In this document: piece after piece, positions 1-11,542 of the stretch
Layout of the letters: every line of letters starts with the position of its first letter
Position numbering within the stretch: position 1 is the first letter of the stretch
Assembly (NCBI GenBank): GCA_016490735.1
Contig: JAEMWC010000009.1
Span: forward strand, 1,400,001 to 1,464,000
From: Pachyseris speciosa
Lineage: Eukaryota; Cnidaria; Anthozoa; Scleractinia; Pachyseridae
Length of the DNA stretch: 64,000 nucleotides
Direction of reading: 5' to 3'
Notes under the pieces: model-generated
The model's input: the letters and a program-made list of their open reading frames with translations, nothing else
What the model was told of the DNA's origin: nothing
Database searches by the model: none
Program-made: the position numbers and the translations under genes

Positions 1-86
1 GTATACAGAAGTCCTACTTTTAGAGCTCCAGGTCCTGTATCGTACAAAAGACTACTGGTGGAATATCGTATTACTTAATTTGTTTT

Positions 87-154
87 ATTCCATTGTGTCA
101 CCCACCTTTTCTGCCTCCTCAGCGGCTATATTACTCAGAAGATCGAGGTTACCC
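87..154 (-). CDS. Possible terminal exon of a minus-strand gene
   Basis: On the minus strand an acceptor (aaatttttag) is followed by an open stretch encoding GNLDLLSNIAAEEAEKVG and a few more residues, then TAA inside AATAAA, a poly(A) signal. In that frame it would not join gene A exon 6. In the joining frame gene A would end two residues later. It could be a last exon of gene A, of another gene, or chance. Confidence 0.25.
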
Positions 155-1702
155 CCTAAAAATTTAACAACAACAGCAAATTGACAACCGCAATTTACAC
201 ACATATTACATGTATTTCTTTGAAAACTATGGCTACGGCTATGGCTATGGCGGCAGCTACGGCTATGGTTATTGTTACTTGCGTTCAAATGAAGGAGAAC
301 GCACCCTATTTTTTTTTAGATTGAGTGTCATACATGGCAAAATGAATTGAGTTTTTTCTCTATTTTTCGTAGCCCGCTCGTCATCGTGTCAAATTTTTCA
401 AAGCCTCTGTTTTATAACTGAATTTCCTTCCTTTAAAAGGGGATCATCTTGAGCCACTAGGTCCACTACTCTTTTCGAACAATGGTCAACAGTGTGCGGG
501 TTCTTTAACCTGTGTGACTGTGACCGCGACCATGACCTCTCAGGGGTACCCAACGAGCCAAATCAACCAAAAAGTGATGCTTTCGTTAGCTTGAAGAACT
601 TGATCTGTTCGGATTCCTTAGCCGAAATTTTAATTGCCGGGAAATGAATCTTCCTTTAAGAAAATGCTAGCTGAAATGAACTTTCCACAAACTTTTTAGA
701 GAACTATTTTCATTCCGTAAATGCTAGCTGACGTTTTTGATGGCCAGAAATAGAAAATACTGTACTACCTTTCCGAAAGTCTCTGGGACAATATTTCCCC
801 ATTGCGAATCTTTTAGACTACGTTTCAGTTACGAAAACCCGAGTGCACTCTTTATTCGACGCCGAAAGCACAAGGCGAATTACCCTCCACCCAACAGATA
901 TCTACCAAAACTTGTCGTTGGGTGCCCCTGACCTCTGTGTGGAAAAAAGTGCTGTTGACATTACCTTGATCACTTCCTTTCCAAAAGAATTTACGAGATT
1001 CCTCAATCCTAAATATAAACAAGAAAGATAAGCTAGTGTATTATTTAAGGGAATTCCCCTCAAATCATCATTTGGTCACAATATAGGAGGAAAATGCAGG
1101 TCATGAAGGTTTTCAGAGGTCTGACAATGGTATTGAGTATCTCGTTCTTAAGGGGGACTCCCCTAGTAGTCACGTGGAATAGCATATCTCAGAGATTATT
1201 GTGTTGGGGGATTCCCCTTCTTCAGCCGTCATGAGGATAAACAAAATTGTTGATGTTATTGTTCGTGGGTATTCTCTAATTCCAGTTATCAAAAGAATAA
1301 CTAACACCTTATTTTGTAGTTACATTTAGGTATGGGATAATTTTCACAGGGGGTGGGGGGGGGGTCCCTGATTCCACACACCAATACCATACTGTGGCAC
1401 AGTCATTAAGGACAGGGGGCCAGGGATTTTCCCCAGAAATTCTGAGTTCAATCCCCGGCTACTTTGATAGAAAAAGTGCATATAACTGCTGGCCAATAAA
1501 TTACCACAATAGCTGGATTCAAAGGCTGGTTTTTGCAAATCCCCACCTTCTTAAAAAATTAGTGAGATCCCTGATGGCAATTCAATTTAATATTTAGTCT
1601 AATGTAAGCCAGGTGTTACAAATATGGGTATTGCATCTTGAGGATTCCTTATTAATTAGCAGTCAAAAGTATAGATATGTGTATTGTCCACGAATAACTT
1701 AC
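155..1702. other. Non-coding stretch, no convincing gene
   Basis: I see no exon pair, domain or RNA gene here. There is a short G-run (about 1350-1367) and short ORFs that look like chance. If gene A continues beyond 1703, its next intron would lie here. Confidence 0.4.
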
Positions 1703-1766
1703 TTCTTCTCTCTAATTCTCTCAGTTGCAACATCAACATAACTTTGCTCAGATTGTGAAGCATCTT
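1703..1766 (-). CDS. Gene A exon 6
   Basis: This 64-nt exon has acceptor gtacttacag and donor GAA|gtaagt. It encodes EDASQSEQSYVDVATERIREK and leaves phase 2. The exon that follows is not certain. Confidence 0.55.
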
Positions 1767-4700
1767 CTGTAAGTACAAACCGTTGGAATTAGAGAACTAC
1801 TTTTACCCATATTCTCAAATGCTGATATACACGACAAACCATAAAAAATGATAGTTTAAATACCCAAATAGACTATTTTGAATAAACCTTAGAAACAAGT
1901 ACTGCCCTGTAAAGAATTTGACAAACTAGTCAATCCAATGAAATTCAGTTCTCCCTTTACACTACCAGCAATGTTATCTTACCTCCAATGTTTTCACTCG
2001 TCTCAACCCCTGAGTCTGACAGTCCTGCCTGTAATGATAAAATATTTCACTGTCTTCATAAAAAAGATCTACCTCACACTTTGCCATCCATTAAGCATAT
2101 TATCCAAGTAAGATCAGTCCTAAAAAGGACCATATTTACCTTGAAAACCTGAATTGAGATCACCTTAAACATCTGAAATTAATTCAATTCTCATAGGATG
2201 ATGCTAATTAGAAAAATTATTGAAGGGGTGCTTGGAGAAAACACCTTAAGTGACTTTTGAGAAATTTGCTAGATTAATTCTCCTTTCAAATTACCTTCTA
2301 TTTGCTTATGAATCACAAGGAGAATTTGAAATTATATCAAGTCACTTAGGGCCTTACTCCATGAACCCCTTCAATTATGACATTTAATGCAGCCTAAAAT
2401 CAGCAAAGAAAACCAGATACAGTCCAACCTCGATTATCCGAACCTCAATTGTCTGGATTTTTTTATTATCCACACTTGCTTAGCTGGTCCTAGTTTTTCA
2501 TCAATATTAATTAGCCATATTTAAGATCCACAGCAAAACCTTTTCCCTTCAAATTAAGTATTGAAACTCTGTTTCAAACTGAATTTGTTTTGCTTCAAAA
2601 CATAAATCTGTACGCATTTTGAGCTCACACATGTCATACTACTGCAATGTATTTCACTGAGCTCTGATTTGCTGAAGTGAAATTTCACACTCCACTTGTT
2701 TAGTCATTCAGTTTTAGTTCTGGCTCATTAATATTCATATTTTCGATTATCTGGACTGATCCTCTCAATTATCCAGACTATTCAGCTCAGTCCCCACAAG
2801 TCCAGATAATCAAGGTTCAACTGTATTTTTAAAACCAGGATTACCTCATGATCAGTCACCAACATGCCTACTGGTAGATGTACAAGAGGATGTCTCTCGG
2901 AAGCACTATACACACATGCTCCTTGCTCCTTAGCCTGTGCAGAGCTAGGTTCCCCTTGGTCATCAGTAGACTGACTCAGCAAGTTAGAGGATACAGCCCT
3001 AGCACCATGCTGCAGCCCTGTTCCTGCTTCCTCATCTAGTTTAACTTGAAAACTTTTGTCACTTTGTACTGTTGTTGTCACAGGAAAACCAAGCTCAGAA
3101 GAGTCTGCACATTCTGTTGTCTGTGCACTCTGATCTCTGACAGTTTTTTCCACATAAATTCTTTTCTGCAACTGCACAGGAGATCCACCAGAAATAGTTA
3201 ACTTGTTCATCTGGGGTGTGAGCTTTGTAGGTATTACCTGGGGCATCTTGTGTACAGCTAATGGGAATCCTGCTTGCCTTCCATCCAAGCTCCCATCAGC
3301 TGCTTTGCTAACACTCTGTTGATCAGATGCTGTGGAAATTCTGGCTTTTGGTATGGCCCCTGATTGCACTGCACTGCTTTGAACCATAACTACACCATAA
3401 AATAAGAAAATAACATTTAATGAAGGTGTTAGCAATCATCACAGTTATGAACACTACTTAAGCATTACCCATTTTGAAAATAAAGCCTGAAAAAAATTCA
3501 TTCCTGGATGCAAGTCAATCCAATGACCACAGCGATACCAGTGCAGTGCTCCACCAACTGAGCTAACAAGCCAACTGGGAGCTTGTTGTTTTATTGGTTC
3601 GTAATAATTGTCAATTACACCCCTCTTGCACCGATCCCTTCAACTGTGAGTTAAGCTTGACTAAACATTACCCAGTGGAACAGACTGCGACAATGGTGCA
3701 AGTGCTACTGCTACATCCTTTCCATTCTTTGTGTCCTTCATTGCCGATACACTTGGACATAACACTGGTGCCATTATACCATGCTGGGCAGTTACTGGCA
3801 CATAAAATTGCATCACTGGTGACATTTTTTCAGGTGGTTGTTGCTGAGACTTGCCACTCTTTTCCAGAACTGTCGAGCCTTCAGCTGATGCTCCTGTCAA
3901 GATACTTGACCCATGGCTTGCGACATGGAAACTAGTCAAAAGTTTCGATATGTTTGCAGTTTCTGTTCCTATTCTCAGCAACTGTTCAGATGGTTCAATT
4001 TCTGGGCTTGTTATCTGATCATGAGAGCGTTTTAGTGTTAACTGCTCTGGGACTTTGAAGTCCAAACCATCACCAACATCCTGTTGAGCAACAGAAATGT
4101 TATACAAATTATCATGATTTTACACATTATACATTATTCAGTAATGTATGAGGAACAGGTTTTCTATTTCTTTTATAAAATGTCCTCGAAGTTTGTGTGT
4201 GCACATGTCATATTTTCTTTAGTTCTGGTGTGTGGTAATGTATGATTGCGAATGATATATGATATATAATGAATTAGATATGAACTGTGGAAAAATTAAC
4301 TAGGGATAAAACTGAACCACAAAACACACACTTGTGACATAGCCTGCATGCATTTATAATTCCACAATATGCATGATGTAGGGCGCACACATCTTTTGAG
4401 ATATAATGCACTTGATTAGACCAATCATAAGAGTGCATAATAATTATTATTTTAATGAACATTTTTATAATTCAAAATAAACAACGCATCAAGCCACAGT
4501 TAATAATAATAATAATAATAATAATGTTTATTTCTTATATTGCACAGTCTAACATGCAATAAAAATGTGATCAAATGCGCATTACAACATTGAAATCTTA
4601 AAGTAATAAATGGATAATCCAATTAATGATAATAATAATAATAATTTACGTTTTCATCCATTGCCAGAGCAATCAACGACACCAAAGAAATTGGTGGACA

Positions 4701-6559
4701 CTTCTTAACATGTTACATTTGCATGGAACAGGCTTCCTGATACCGAATTTGGGGCTATTTTCTGCCATTCCGGCATTCCACCATTCCACCGTTCCTAGTT
4801 TTAGAGTTGCCGGAAACATGTTATTAATCCAAATTGGCTGGAGGTGGACCATGCAGCTCCCAATTCAATTTTACAAATGCAGTCAAGCTCACATCTTATT
4901 TACAAATCCAGCTAGCAGTCAGGGATGGCCTTGATAAACCCACGTCCTCCAGATTATAAAATTACCACACTGCCTCTCTAGAGTCTTAATAAAATAACAA
5001 TGGATGGTGTAAGGCCCATTTAAAACATTGTACTACTGCCATGTCAAACTGAATTAATCAAATTAAATTTGACTTGAGCACAATGTTTGAAACCATTAGT
5101 CATGTTACATAAACTGCCGTGTCAAACTGGATTAATTGAATTAAATTCGACTTAAGCACAATGTTTGAAACCAAGTCATGCTGCTTGCCATGCTACACAT
5201 AGCAGTAGCACTACTTGGCTACCGCTGTGTTGAACTCAATTAACATTTTGAATTTACTTTGTTCAATGGCTGGTCAGTGTTTTGATTTATGACACCCGAC
5301 GATTCTGGGTACAAGATTGGGCAACAGATTTTTATTCCATGGAATTAAATTTGACGTCTGAAACTAAGTCGTGCTGGAGTTGTGCAACAGATGAGCCAGC
5401 TGTACTCTGATAATGCGTGGGTGACATGAAAACATGGTAAGAACATCATGCTACTCACATACTCCTTTGTTCTTACCACATTTTGACATCATGTGTGCAT
5501 TATCAGAAGACACACATACTCTCAAATGGAATCTATTTGTTAATTAAATATGCAATAACCCTGTCAAAGTAAGCAACATTAGTATTAAAGCAGATTCCAT
5601 TATTAAAATAAAAGACGCTTAATTCTTTACCTCATCTGTAAGAACGTAAAGAGCTGAATTGCCCTTTATTTTCCTTCTGATCAGAAGTCCATCCCAGATG
5701 CGAGGTGGGCCATGAAAGTCTAATCTTGTTCGATTGTCAACTGCAGCAGCGCAATAGAATCTGAAATTAAATTAGAACAAAAAAGGACCACTGAGGTTAA
5801 GGAAAAGTTTAAATGACAAGGCATGGGTGCTTCTGCATGTACCGGAGCATATACAGTGTAGGCACCGGAGCACATTGTTGTTACTATTGTTTTGGGGGTT
5901 TTGTGATAGGCGTTTCTATGGAGCTCTGGTACATGCAGAAGCTACCCAAGGCATGAAAATCAATTAGTCACCAATGCGCCTACAGGGTGTATCAACATTA
6001 AGCCATATGTGGGGGATAAGGGGGGGGGGGAGGGAGAGGGGATAGGGAATGGAAGGCAGGGCATTTTCAAGAAATTTGTTTTGAAAACTCATTTTCCCCG
6101 GGTAAATCTTTTTAAGTCAAACAAGAAATTCTGAGAACCTAACCTAAAGAACCAGCATCCATTATTAATACACACCACTGTAAAGTGCATTATTTGTGTC
6201 AGCTATGACACAGCGTTGTTTACAATTTACAGAGCAAATTTAAATAACATTTACCCCTGATTTTCAAGGAAGGAAAATGTCTCCACCAATAACTTCTTGA
6301 CTTCCATTTCTGTCATCTTTGAAGAAAACTGTACATTTGTTTTGAACTGTCCCTTTCCTTGTTTCTTCAGCTGTGCCATTTCAATTGTGTTCGGCATGAA
6401 TGCAATTCCATTCCGTATCATGACATCACTGCGTTTTAAAACCACAACACTTTTCCCTGTAACAGCTGTTTCCCTTTTCATCCTTTTTGCCGTGGCCTCA
6501 ATGCTTTCGTCGTCAAGAGCTACCTGAACACCACTGTCCATCATAGCGGGTGGTTCCAT
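1703..6559 (-). CDS. Spliced gene A, six in-phase exons, uncharacterised protein with a domain shared with gene B
   Basis: I built this gene from splice sites and frame. Exons, 5' to 3' on the minus strand, are 6559-6255, 5760-5631, 4080-3672, 3389-2845, 2028-1983 and 1766-1703. Every intron is GT-AG. The phases left by each exon (2, 0, 1, 0, 1, 2) are all accepted by the next one, giving about 499 open codons. An in-frame TAA lies 9-11 bases upstream of the ATG, which supports that start. Exon 1 and exon 2 encode a ~100-residue domain containing FSSKMTEMEVKKLL and ending GNSALYVLTDE. The rest is polar and Ser/Thr/Gln-rich, without membrane segments. The same domain occurs in gene B at the other end of the window. 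The 3' end is unresolved: joining exon 6 to the candidate at 154 would add two residues and then stop. I do not recognise the function. A vague resemblance to domains in cnidarian and fish HECT-type or G2E3-like proteins is from memory only. Confidence 0.7.
1983..2028 (-). CDS. Gene A exon 5, micro-exon
   Basis: This 46-nt exon has acceptor atcattacag and donor GGAG|gtaaga. It encodes AGLSDSGVETSENIG and leaves phase 1. It is short but fits its neighbours exactly. Confidence 0.55.
2404..2830. repeat. Palindromic repeat in gene A intron, about 430 bp
   Basis: The ends are roughly complementary: near 2424 cagtccaacctcgattatcc, and near 2800 ccagataatcaaggttcaac. They read as imperfect terminal inverted repeats of a small DNA transposon between exons 4 and 5. 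Confidence 0.45.
2845..3389 (-). CDS. Gene A exon 4, longest exon
   Basis: The acceptor is tatggtgtag and the donor is GAG|gtaatc. The exon enters in phase 1 and leaves in phase 0, coding for 181 residues plus the split Val. It is rich in Ser, Thr and Gln with no membrane segment or zinc-ligand pattern, so it is probably disordered. Confidence 0.6.
3511..3580 (-). repeat. tRNA-derived SINE head in gene A intron
   Basis: Read on the minus strand, GTTAGCTCAGTTGGTGGAGC is a good tRNA box A and D-arm. An anticodon-like GCACTGGTATC follows, and box B is degraded. It is a SINE fragment rather than a working tRNA. Confidence 0.5.
3672..4080 (-). CDS. Gene A exon 3, low-complexity polar region
   Basis: The acceptor is ttgctcaacag and the donor is CTGG|gtaatg. 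The phase enters at 0 and leaves at 1. The exon encodes about 136 residues rich in Ser, Glu and Gln (SGKSQQQPPEK), with no domain that I recognise. Confidence 0.6.
4500..4660. repeat. (TAA)n tracts and a retroposon 3' end
   Basis: (TAA)n at 4502-4526 abuts tgtttatttcttatattgca, with a second (ATA)n tract at 4626-4645. The same end (atattgcaca...gcaatattcaaatg) recurs after the (AAT)n tract at 7440-7550, so these are two 3' ends of one minus-strand retroposon family with a TTA-rich tail. Confidence 0.5.
4660..5630. other. Gene A intron 2, mostly unique, with one imperfect inverted repeat
   Basis: Two diverged direct copies of ~75 bp lie at about 5040-5095 and 5115-5170 (tcaaactgaattaatcaaat and tcaaactggattaattgaat). 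An imperfect hairpin spans 5408-5512, with arms beginning tctgataatgcgtgg and ending tgtgcattatcaga. I see no coding signal. Confidence 0.4.
5631..5760 (-). CDS. Gene A exon 2 (second part of shared domain)
   Basis: The acceptor is aatttcag and the donor is GAG|gtaaag. The exon completes the Gly codon from exon 1 and adds 43 residues, including FYCAAAVDNRTRLDF, PPRIWDGLLIRRKIKG and NSALYVLTDE. It aligns with the last coding exon of gene B (LAAADAKGKLEF, KWTGKTVRQR, NSVLYVV). Confidence 0.65.
5818..5954. mobile_element. Small hAT-like MITE with 7-8 bp target duplication
   Basis: A 123-bp element (5825-5947) has inverted ends GGGTGCTTCTGCATGTACC and GGTACATGCAGAAGCTACCC. It is flanked by a direct repeat AAGGCAT (5818-5824 and 5948-5954; the next base, G, also matches). 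A 7-8 bp duplication fits the hAT superfamily. It lies in intron 1 of gene A. Confidence 0.65.
6001..6060 (+). repeat. G-rich tract with quadruplex potential
   Basis: Several G-runs separated by one to four bases (ggggg, a 10-G run, gggag, gggg, aggg) sit inside intron 1 of gene A. On the transcript strand this is a C-rich tract. Confidence 0.5.
6255..6559 (-). CDS. Gene A exon 1 (start codon, first part of shared domain)
   Basis: The exon starts at the ATG at 6559 and ends at donor GG|gtaaat, leaving two bases of a Gly codon. It encodes 101 residues: an acidic then basic head (DDESIEATAKRMKRE), then a beta-like VVVLKRSDVMIRNG segment and a predicted helix MTEMEVKKLLVETF. A possible 5'UTR acceptor (aaatag) sits just upstream of the ATG, so an untranslated first exon may exist further up. 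Confidence 0.65.
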
Positions 6560-6954
6560 GAGGGCTATTTAATAGATACATATACAAGTAGAATGCAACC
6601 AATAATTAAAGTCAGCAACCAACAATGCCGTACAAATTGAAGAGCGTGGTGCAAAAAGGATGTAAGTGACAATTTGGTCTTAGAGGAGCTCTGTCACAAG
6701 ATTTTGGGTCATTATTAGAGACTAAAAAAGGCATTTAAATAATGAAATAACAATTTGCCAGGGAAGATAAGCACCAAAGAGACAAGAATAAAATGCAAAT
6801 TTGGCAAGGATGTTGAAGAATGGAGAAGATTGAAACAGATTACAAATGACCTGTTTTGAAAACTTGAGGCTAAACTTTTCAAAATCCAAAGACTGTGACG
6901 TAGCTCCTTTAAAATCCAAATTTCTCTAAAATTTGTTCTGCTTTTATAATAATA

Positions 6955-7447
6955 ATGATAAGTAATAGTAATTGGACTGAGTGGAGTACAATTCAGGGAG
7001 TAATCGCGCGAGTAATTTCAAAATCAGCCGAGCGCGAAGCGCGAGGCTGATTTGAAAATACGAGCGCGATTACTCCCTGAATTGTACGATACGAGGTCCA
7101 ATTACTAATTAATCGTATCTATAACAAATTTCGAGGTCCAATTACTAATTAATCGTATCTATAACAAATTTCGGAATTAAAAATTTCTTTTGGGAAGGTC
7201 TTTTGAGCGAAAACGTCTGTAGCACTTTCCATATGTTTTGAAAACTGCAGGAAATGTTTGCAAAGGAAGCCATTAAAGCGTGCATAATTGACGTGAAAAT
7301 CACGTGGGTATCCAATTACAGGTATCCAATTACAAAAAGTTCAAATTGGATACCTGTAATTGGACACCCACGTGATCGCGCGTCGATTACGTGACAAATA
7401 GGCGCGCGGAGAACCAATCACGATCGAGAATTTTGTTATAGATACGA
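6955..7447. mobile_element. Hairpin-bearing non-autonomous DNA element, copy 1
   Basis: A long hairpin (about 6986-7088, loop GAGCGCGAAGCGCGAG) occupies one end. It is followed by taatcgtatctataac, whose inverse (gttatagatacgatta) closes the element at about 7447. A 50-bp stretch is repeated in tandem at about 7091-7170, and a shorter hairpin near 7310-7370 is centred on tacaaaaagttcaaattgga. Copy 2 is at 20472-20970 and has the same layout. Confidence 0.6.
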
Positions 7448-7458
7448 TTATAATAATA

Positions 7459-7497
<39 letters not shown>

Positions 7498-7550
7498 TAT
7501 CACATTTATATTGCACATTTTCTATGCAATATTCAAATGCACATTACAAC
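7440..7550. repeat. (AAT)n microsatellite with retroposon 3' end
   Basis: An (AAT)n run at about 7450-7497 is followed by acatttatattgcac and attcaaatgcacattacaac. This matches the copy at 4526-4590 and marks a minus-strand retroposon tail. Confidence 0.5.
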
Positions 7551-7559
7551 ACTGGCCTG

Positions 7560-8700
7560 GGGACTTTGCCAGACTGCTTATTACGCAGTTTACAATCCAA
7601 TAATTATTGCATGATTATCAAATCAGAAACGTAGATACAGTGTCCACACCTATTTTGCAAATCCACAGACTTGGTGTTTAACTTTAGCCTAAAGCCCAAC
7701 AGACTCGCAAGACTAGTAGACGCAAGTTGAAACCTTGGGTCTACTTGCAACTCAGTTTGGCCATGGCTTGCATTGACTTGCGATGACTTGCGCTCAACTT
7801 GGGTGAGATCAAATTTGCACTCAAGTCGATGCAAGTTTTTCACCATTTGGCCACCCAACCCAGGCCAAGTCAGTGAAAGTTGAGTGACGTCCATTGGTTG
7901 TTATAGCAACCTATTAGCCAATGAAAATATAAAAGCCTGTAGCCTTGAAATATTTTTTTTTTGTGACTTGCATGTACTTGCAAGGAAACTTGTGAGTCTG
8001 TTTGGCCACCCAACACAAGTCTCTATGCAAGTTCAGCTTGTGGCTACTTGTGACTACTTGTGAGTCTGTTTGGTCAGGGCTTAAAGTGATTCATGACTGA
8101 ATGATTTCATGACCACGGCCACTTTTTGAGCTGACAGTTTGAAATTTTCTATTGTTTTTAACCTCCCATAAGTGACCACTTGTCACTTAATCCTATCTTT
8201 CCTGGGGAGCAAAAACAACAAGTCAACAGCTTAAACATACATGAAAACAAAGCAAGCTATAAATAAGTGGTAAATGCATTCTTTGAAGCTAATTATATAT
8301 TAACTGCCAATGCATTCTCTATTTGGTCTTAGTCATATCCAAGGCTCTTGATCTTTGATTTCATCAAAGTTATTGATGTCTTGTCGTCTAACTCATCAGA
8401 ATTTTTAACCCCTAAAGGCATTGATAGAAAACAATGTGTTCTTCTGTTTTAAGTTATCTGTGTCAAATAATTCAATTTGTAATCAAACAGGTCAAATCAG
8501 ACAGTTTGGACCTGAAACAGCCAATTAAGCCACAAAGAAGGACTGTTTTTTTACATTTATTTACATTGAAGTACAACACATCACATTACTAACAGACTAC
8601 TACAGAACTACTTTTTTTTATTTAAACAAGAGCAGATACTGCTCGTCAAGAGAGCTTACTTAACATACATGTATTCAGTAAGCTATGAACATGAAAAGGT
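7560..8700. other. Intergenic DNA with diverged short repeats
   Basis: Between 7700 and 8080 the words acttgc and cttgcaagt recur many times in both orientations (for example gacttgcgatgacttgcg, tggctacttgtgactacttg). This suggests an old element with subterminal repeats. I see no coding signal. Confidence 0.3.
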
Positions 8701-8715
8701 CATTACTACAATAAT

Positions 8716-8897
8716 ACACAAGAATAAAACTAAAAAGAGTTTAATATAAAGGTCTTAAAGGAAGCCATGCATGCACGGCATAGATTAGTAATTTAGCTGA
8801 GAAATTATTTCTCGGCTAAAATTACTAATCTATGCCGTGCATGCATGGCTTCCTTCAAGACCTTTATATTAAACTCTTTTTAGTTTTATTCTTATGT
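8716..8897. repeat. Near-perfect 180-bp palindrome
   Basis: The arms run outward from a centre near 8806 (gagaaattatttctc). The left arm contains agtttaatataaaggtctt and agccatgcatgcacggcat, and the right arm contains their complements. It looks like a fold-back MITE. Confidence 0.7.
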
Positions 8898-9729
8898 ATT
8901 TTGGGGGATGTAAGATTCAAAAGGTACTAAAGATGATAGAAAACTAGGAAATCTTTCTATTTTGGGGAGTACTTCCTTTGTTTTCCAGGACCATATATAA
9001 TATCTGGCAACAAGGAAGTAAAAGTATTGCTTTGTGTTGGATAGGGTGTCTGACCTCAGGCCCATTATTATGTCGGGAGTGAAGATGGTGGATTTTAGTT
9101 TTATTGGTTTTCAGCCAACCATTTCATAAAGCCCTGCCAAAAACTAGACATCTCGCTACCAAATAAGGGCAAGCAATTTGTTATTGACAACATATATACA
9201 GTCAAACATCTGTAAAATTTCCCAACTTTGCAAAGCTCTAACTTTGTGCTTTTTAAAGATATGACTCCAGAATTTGGTTATTGTACTATTTTCAGCAGTG
9301 TTGACAGATTTTTGTTACTTTAATCCTTAAATCAATGTACCCCTAAATCAGTAAGGACTACACTGTATACTAGGAGTTTTGAGAAGAACAGAATTATATC
9401 ATAAAAATATTATTTGTATTTCTACATAGTTTTATATCTATATTATTATCAGTACCAGTGTAATGCTTATATGTATGTTGTAGTTTTAGTACACTGTTGT
9501 GTTCAGGGCTCCCATTGATAGCAGACTGCTTTTTGCATCTGAAGGAGCTACCCTGAGCAGTATAAATCAATAAAGGTTGATCCATCCACCCATCCAATAA
9601 ATATGTATCATAAAAATGAATGTGTATATAACAATTTAGAAGAGAAAATTATTATAGTAATAATTTATATGAATATTGAGATGTCAAGATACATTAATGG
9701 ATCAAATAATGACATAAGAAAAAAGTTAT

Positions 9730-10080
9730 AATAATAAATTAATAGCTGTATTAAAGTGCTACAGCTCTGAATTTATCTAGGGAGTTCATACTGGCGTTAA
9801 GTGGCAAACTATTCCAAGTCACAAAAGTTCTCAGGAAAAACAAGCATTTATACACATTGTTAGATATACTAATCTGATGGAATGGGTGGTCTCACTTCAG
9901 GGTGAAAAGGGGATACCCATATAACCCTTACAGATCTTATAAAAGATACTGGCTTGAAGGAGAAGTCTTCAATCTAACACTGGAGTAATGTGGCGAAAGC
10001 TCAAGTAGTCATTAAAGACAAAACAAGCTGCTCTGCAATGAACCATCTCAATTTGGTTAATGTTCTGTTCTCAATGTCCT
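9730..10080 (-). pseudogene. Decayed LINE 3' fragment (reverse-transcriptase ORF C-terminus)
   Basis: On the minus strand, broken frames encode pieces typical of the C-terminal end of CR1/L2-type ORF2. An early piece reads CFVFNDYLSFRHITPVLD and the last piece, reading to a stop, contains FVTWNSLPLNASMNSLDKF. Several stops and shifts separate them. No RT catalytic core remains. Confidence 0.6.
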
Positions 10081-11364
10081 TACATGGCCTGATATCAAAA
10101 GTTGAAAAATCTTTGAAAAGGTCTATTTATTAACACTCACTAAACATGACACAGAGCTGTTCTCAGTTCAAAAATAAGAAATTAAAAGATTTCCCGACTT
10201 AATTTGCTTCAGTCCTTATTAACTATTTACATACGTGCCGGTATCAACACCTGTTAATATTTATTTCCATAAACTGACAGGGCCTGGGCAGCCAATCTTG
10301 CATCATCCTGTGGCACGCTTCCAGTTTCTAAACCTGAAAACATTTTGTGTTGCACCAAGATTTTGCGATCTCGTCATGTGTAAATCTGGTGTTTTACATC
10401 ACGTTATGGTTAGGGGAATCAAGGTTCGAAGGTAACGTGAGCATGGATGAATGATGAAGAGAGGGTGAAACTTGAAGCTTGTACATGTGACAACGTAACA
10501 GCAACACAGTTCCTCAGAGAATGCTAGCCTTGTTCGTTTTCATTATAAACGAGTACGCGACAGAAAGGCTAGTTATTAGAGATTAATCACAGAAGATGCA
10601 TTTTATTTTAGACTTAAAACAACTGAACAGGGGGCGTATTACATTAAAAAAAAAGGGCGACTCTCGCTTTAATACCGGTACGAAGTGCGTCCAAACACCT
10701 ACGCTGATTAAACAAGAATGAACGAGACGAATCCAGTAGTTTCACGATCGATTCAAAATACGTTTGATTTGGTCGTCAACGAGAAAAATATAAGAAATTT
10801 TATGAAAGACGAGGTCAGAGGAAAATCCTAATTCGACAAGAACAGCTTGCAGCTAAGCTCTATAACGTAGAAGAAAATTTAAAAGTGAAAGAGGAATTAA
10901 GCTTAAGCTTAATGAACGAAGCTATTAGCAACTACAATTCTATAAAGTCTTGCCAATAAATAAAAACTCACGAAGATGTGAATCAAAATAAGGAGCTTGG
11001 CTGAGCAATTTATTGTTTTGAATTTGATATCCTTTCAGTGTGTTAGTCATAATCTTGAAAATACCCGAAAAAATATCAATCCTTTCAAGGTTGAACTTCT
11101 CAACCACGCTTTTGCTACTACCGCCATTAATCGTACTGCTTTTCGTTTCGAATCATGAAAAAAGCATTTTTCTACCCACCAATCCAAATAAGTATTGAGC
11201 AAAAGACAAAACTTATCGGTTATTGACAAGATACGTAAAAGTAACGTCAAGGAATAAGCATTTTTCCTACCTTTTCTTTGAGACGCTTTGTTAGGTTTGT
11301 ATTAAATGCGCCACACTCGAGCCAAAACGGTCACGTGGACATTTTCACAATGACGTTCTGAGTG
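10081..11364. other. Intergenic, no gene recognised
   Basis: Only short ORFs are present (longest at 10235-10435 and 11047-11250). None has a family signature or paired splice sites, and I see no RNA gene. Confidence 0.3.
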
Positions 11365-11542
11365 CTTACCATTTGCCAGAAAAATCCGGAAATTTCGGTT
11401 TGAAGTCAAATGCTAACTAAAGGTAATTTTCGGAAATTGTGGACAACCTCCAGAGGTAGTCCTCTTTTTCCGTTCGGAACGGAATTTTGGAAAGTTGCTT
11501 CCCATTTGATCGAATCGTTCCGTTTCCAGGTCCTTTTCCCCA

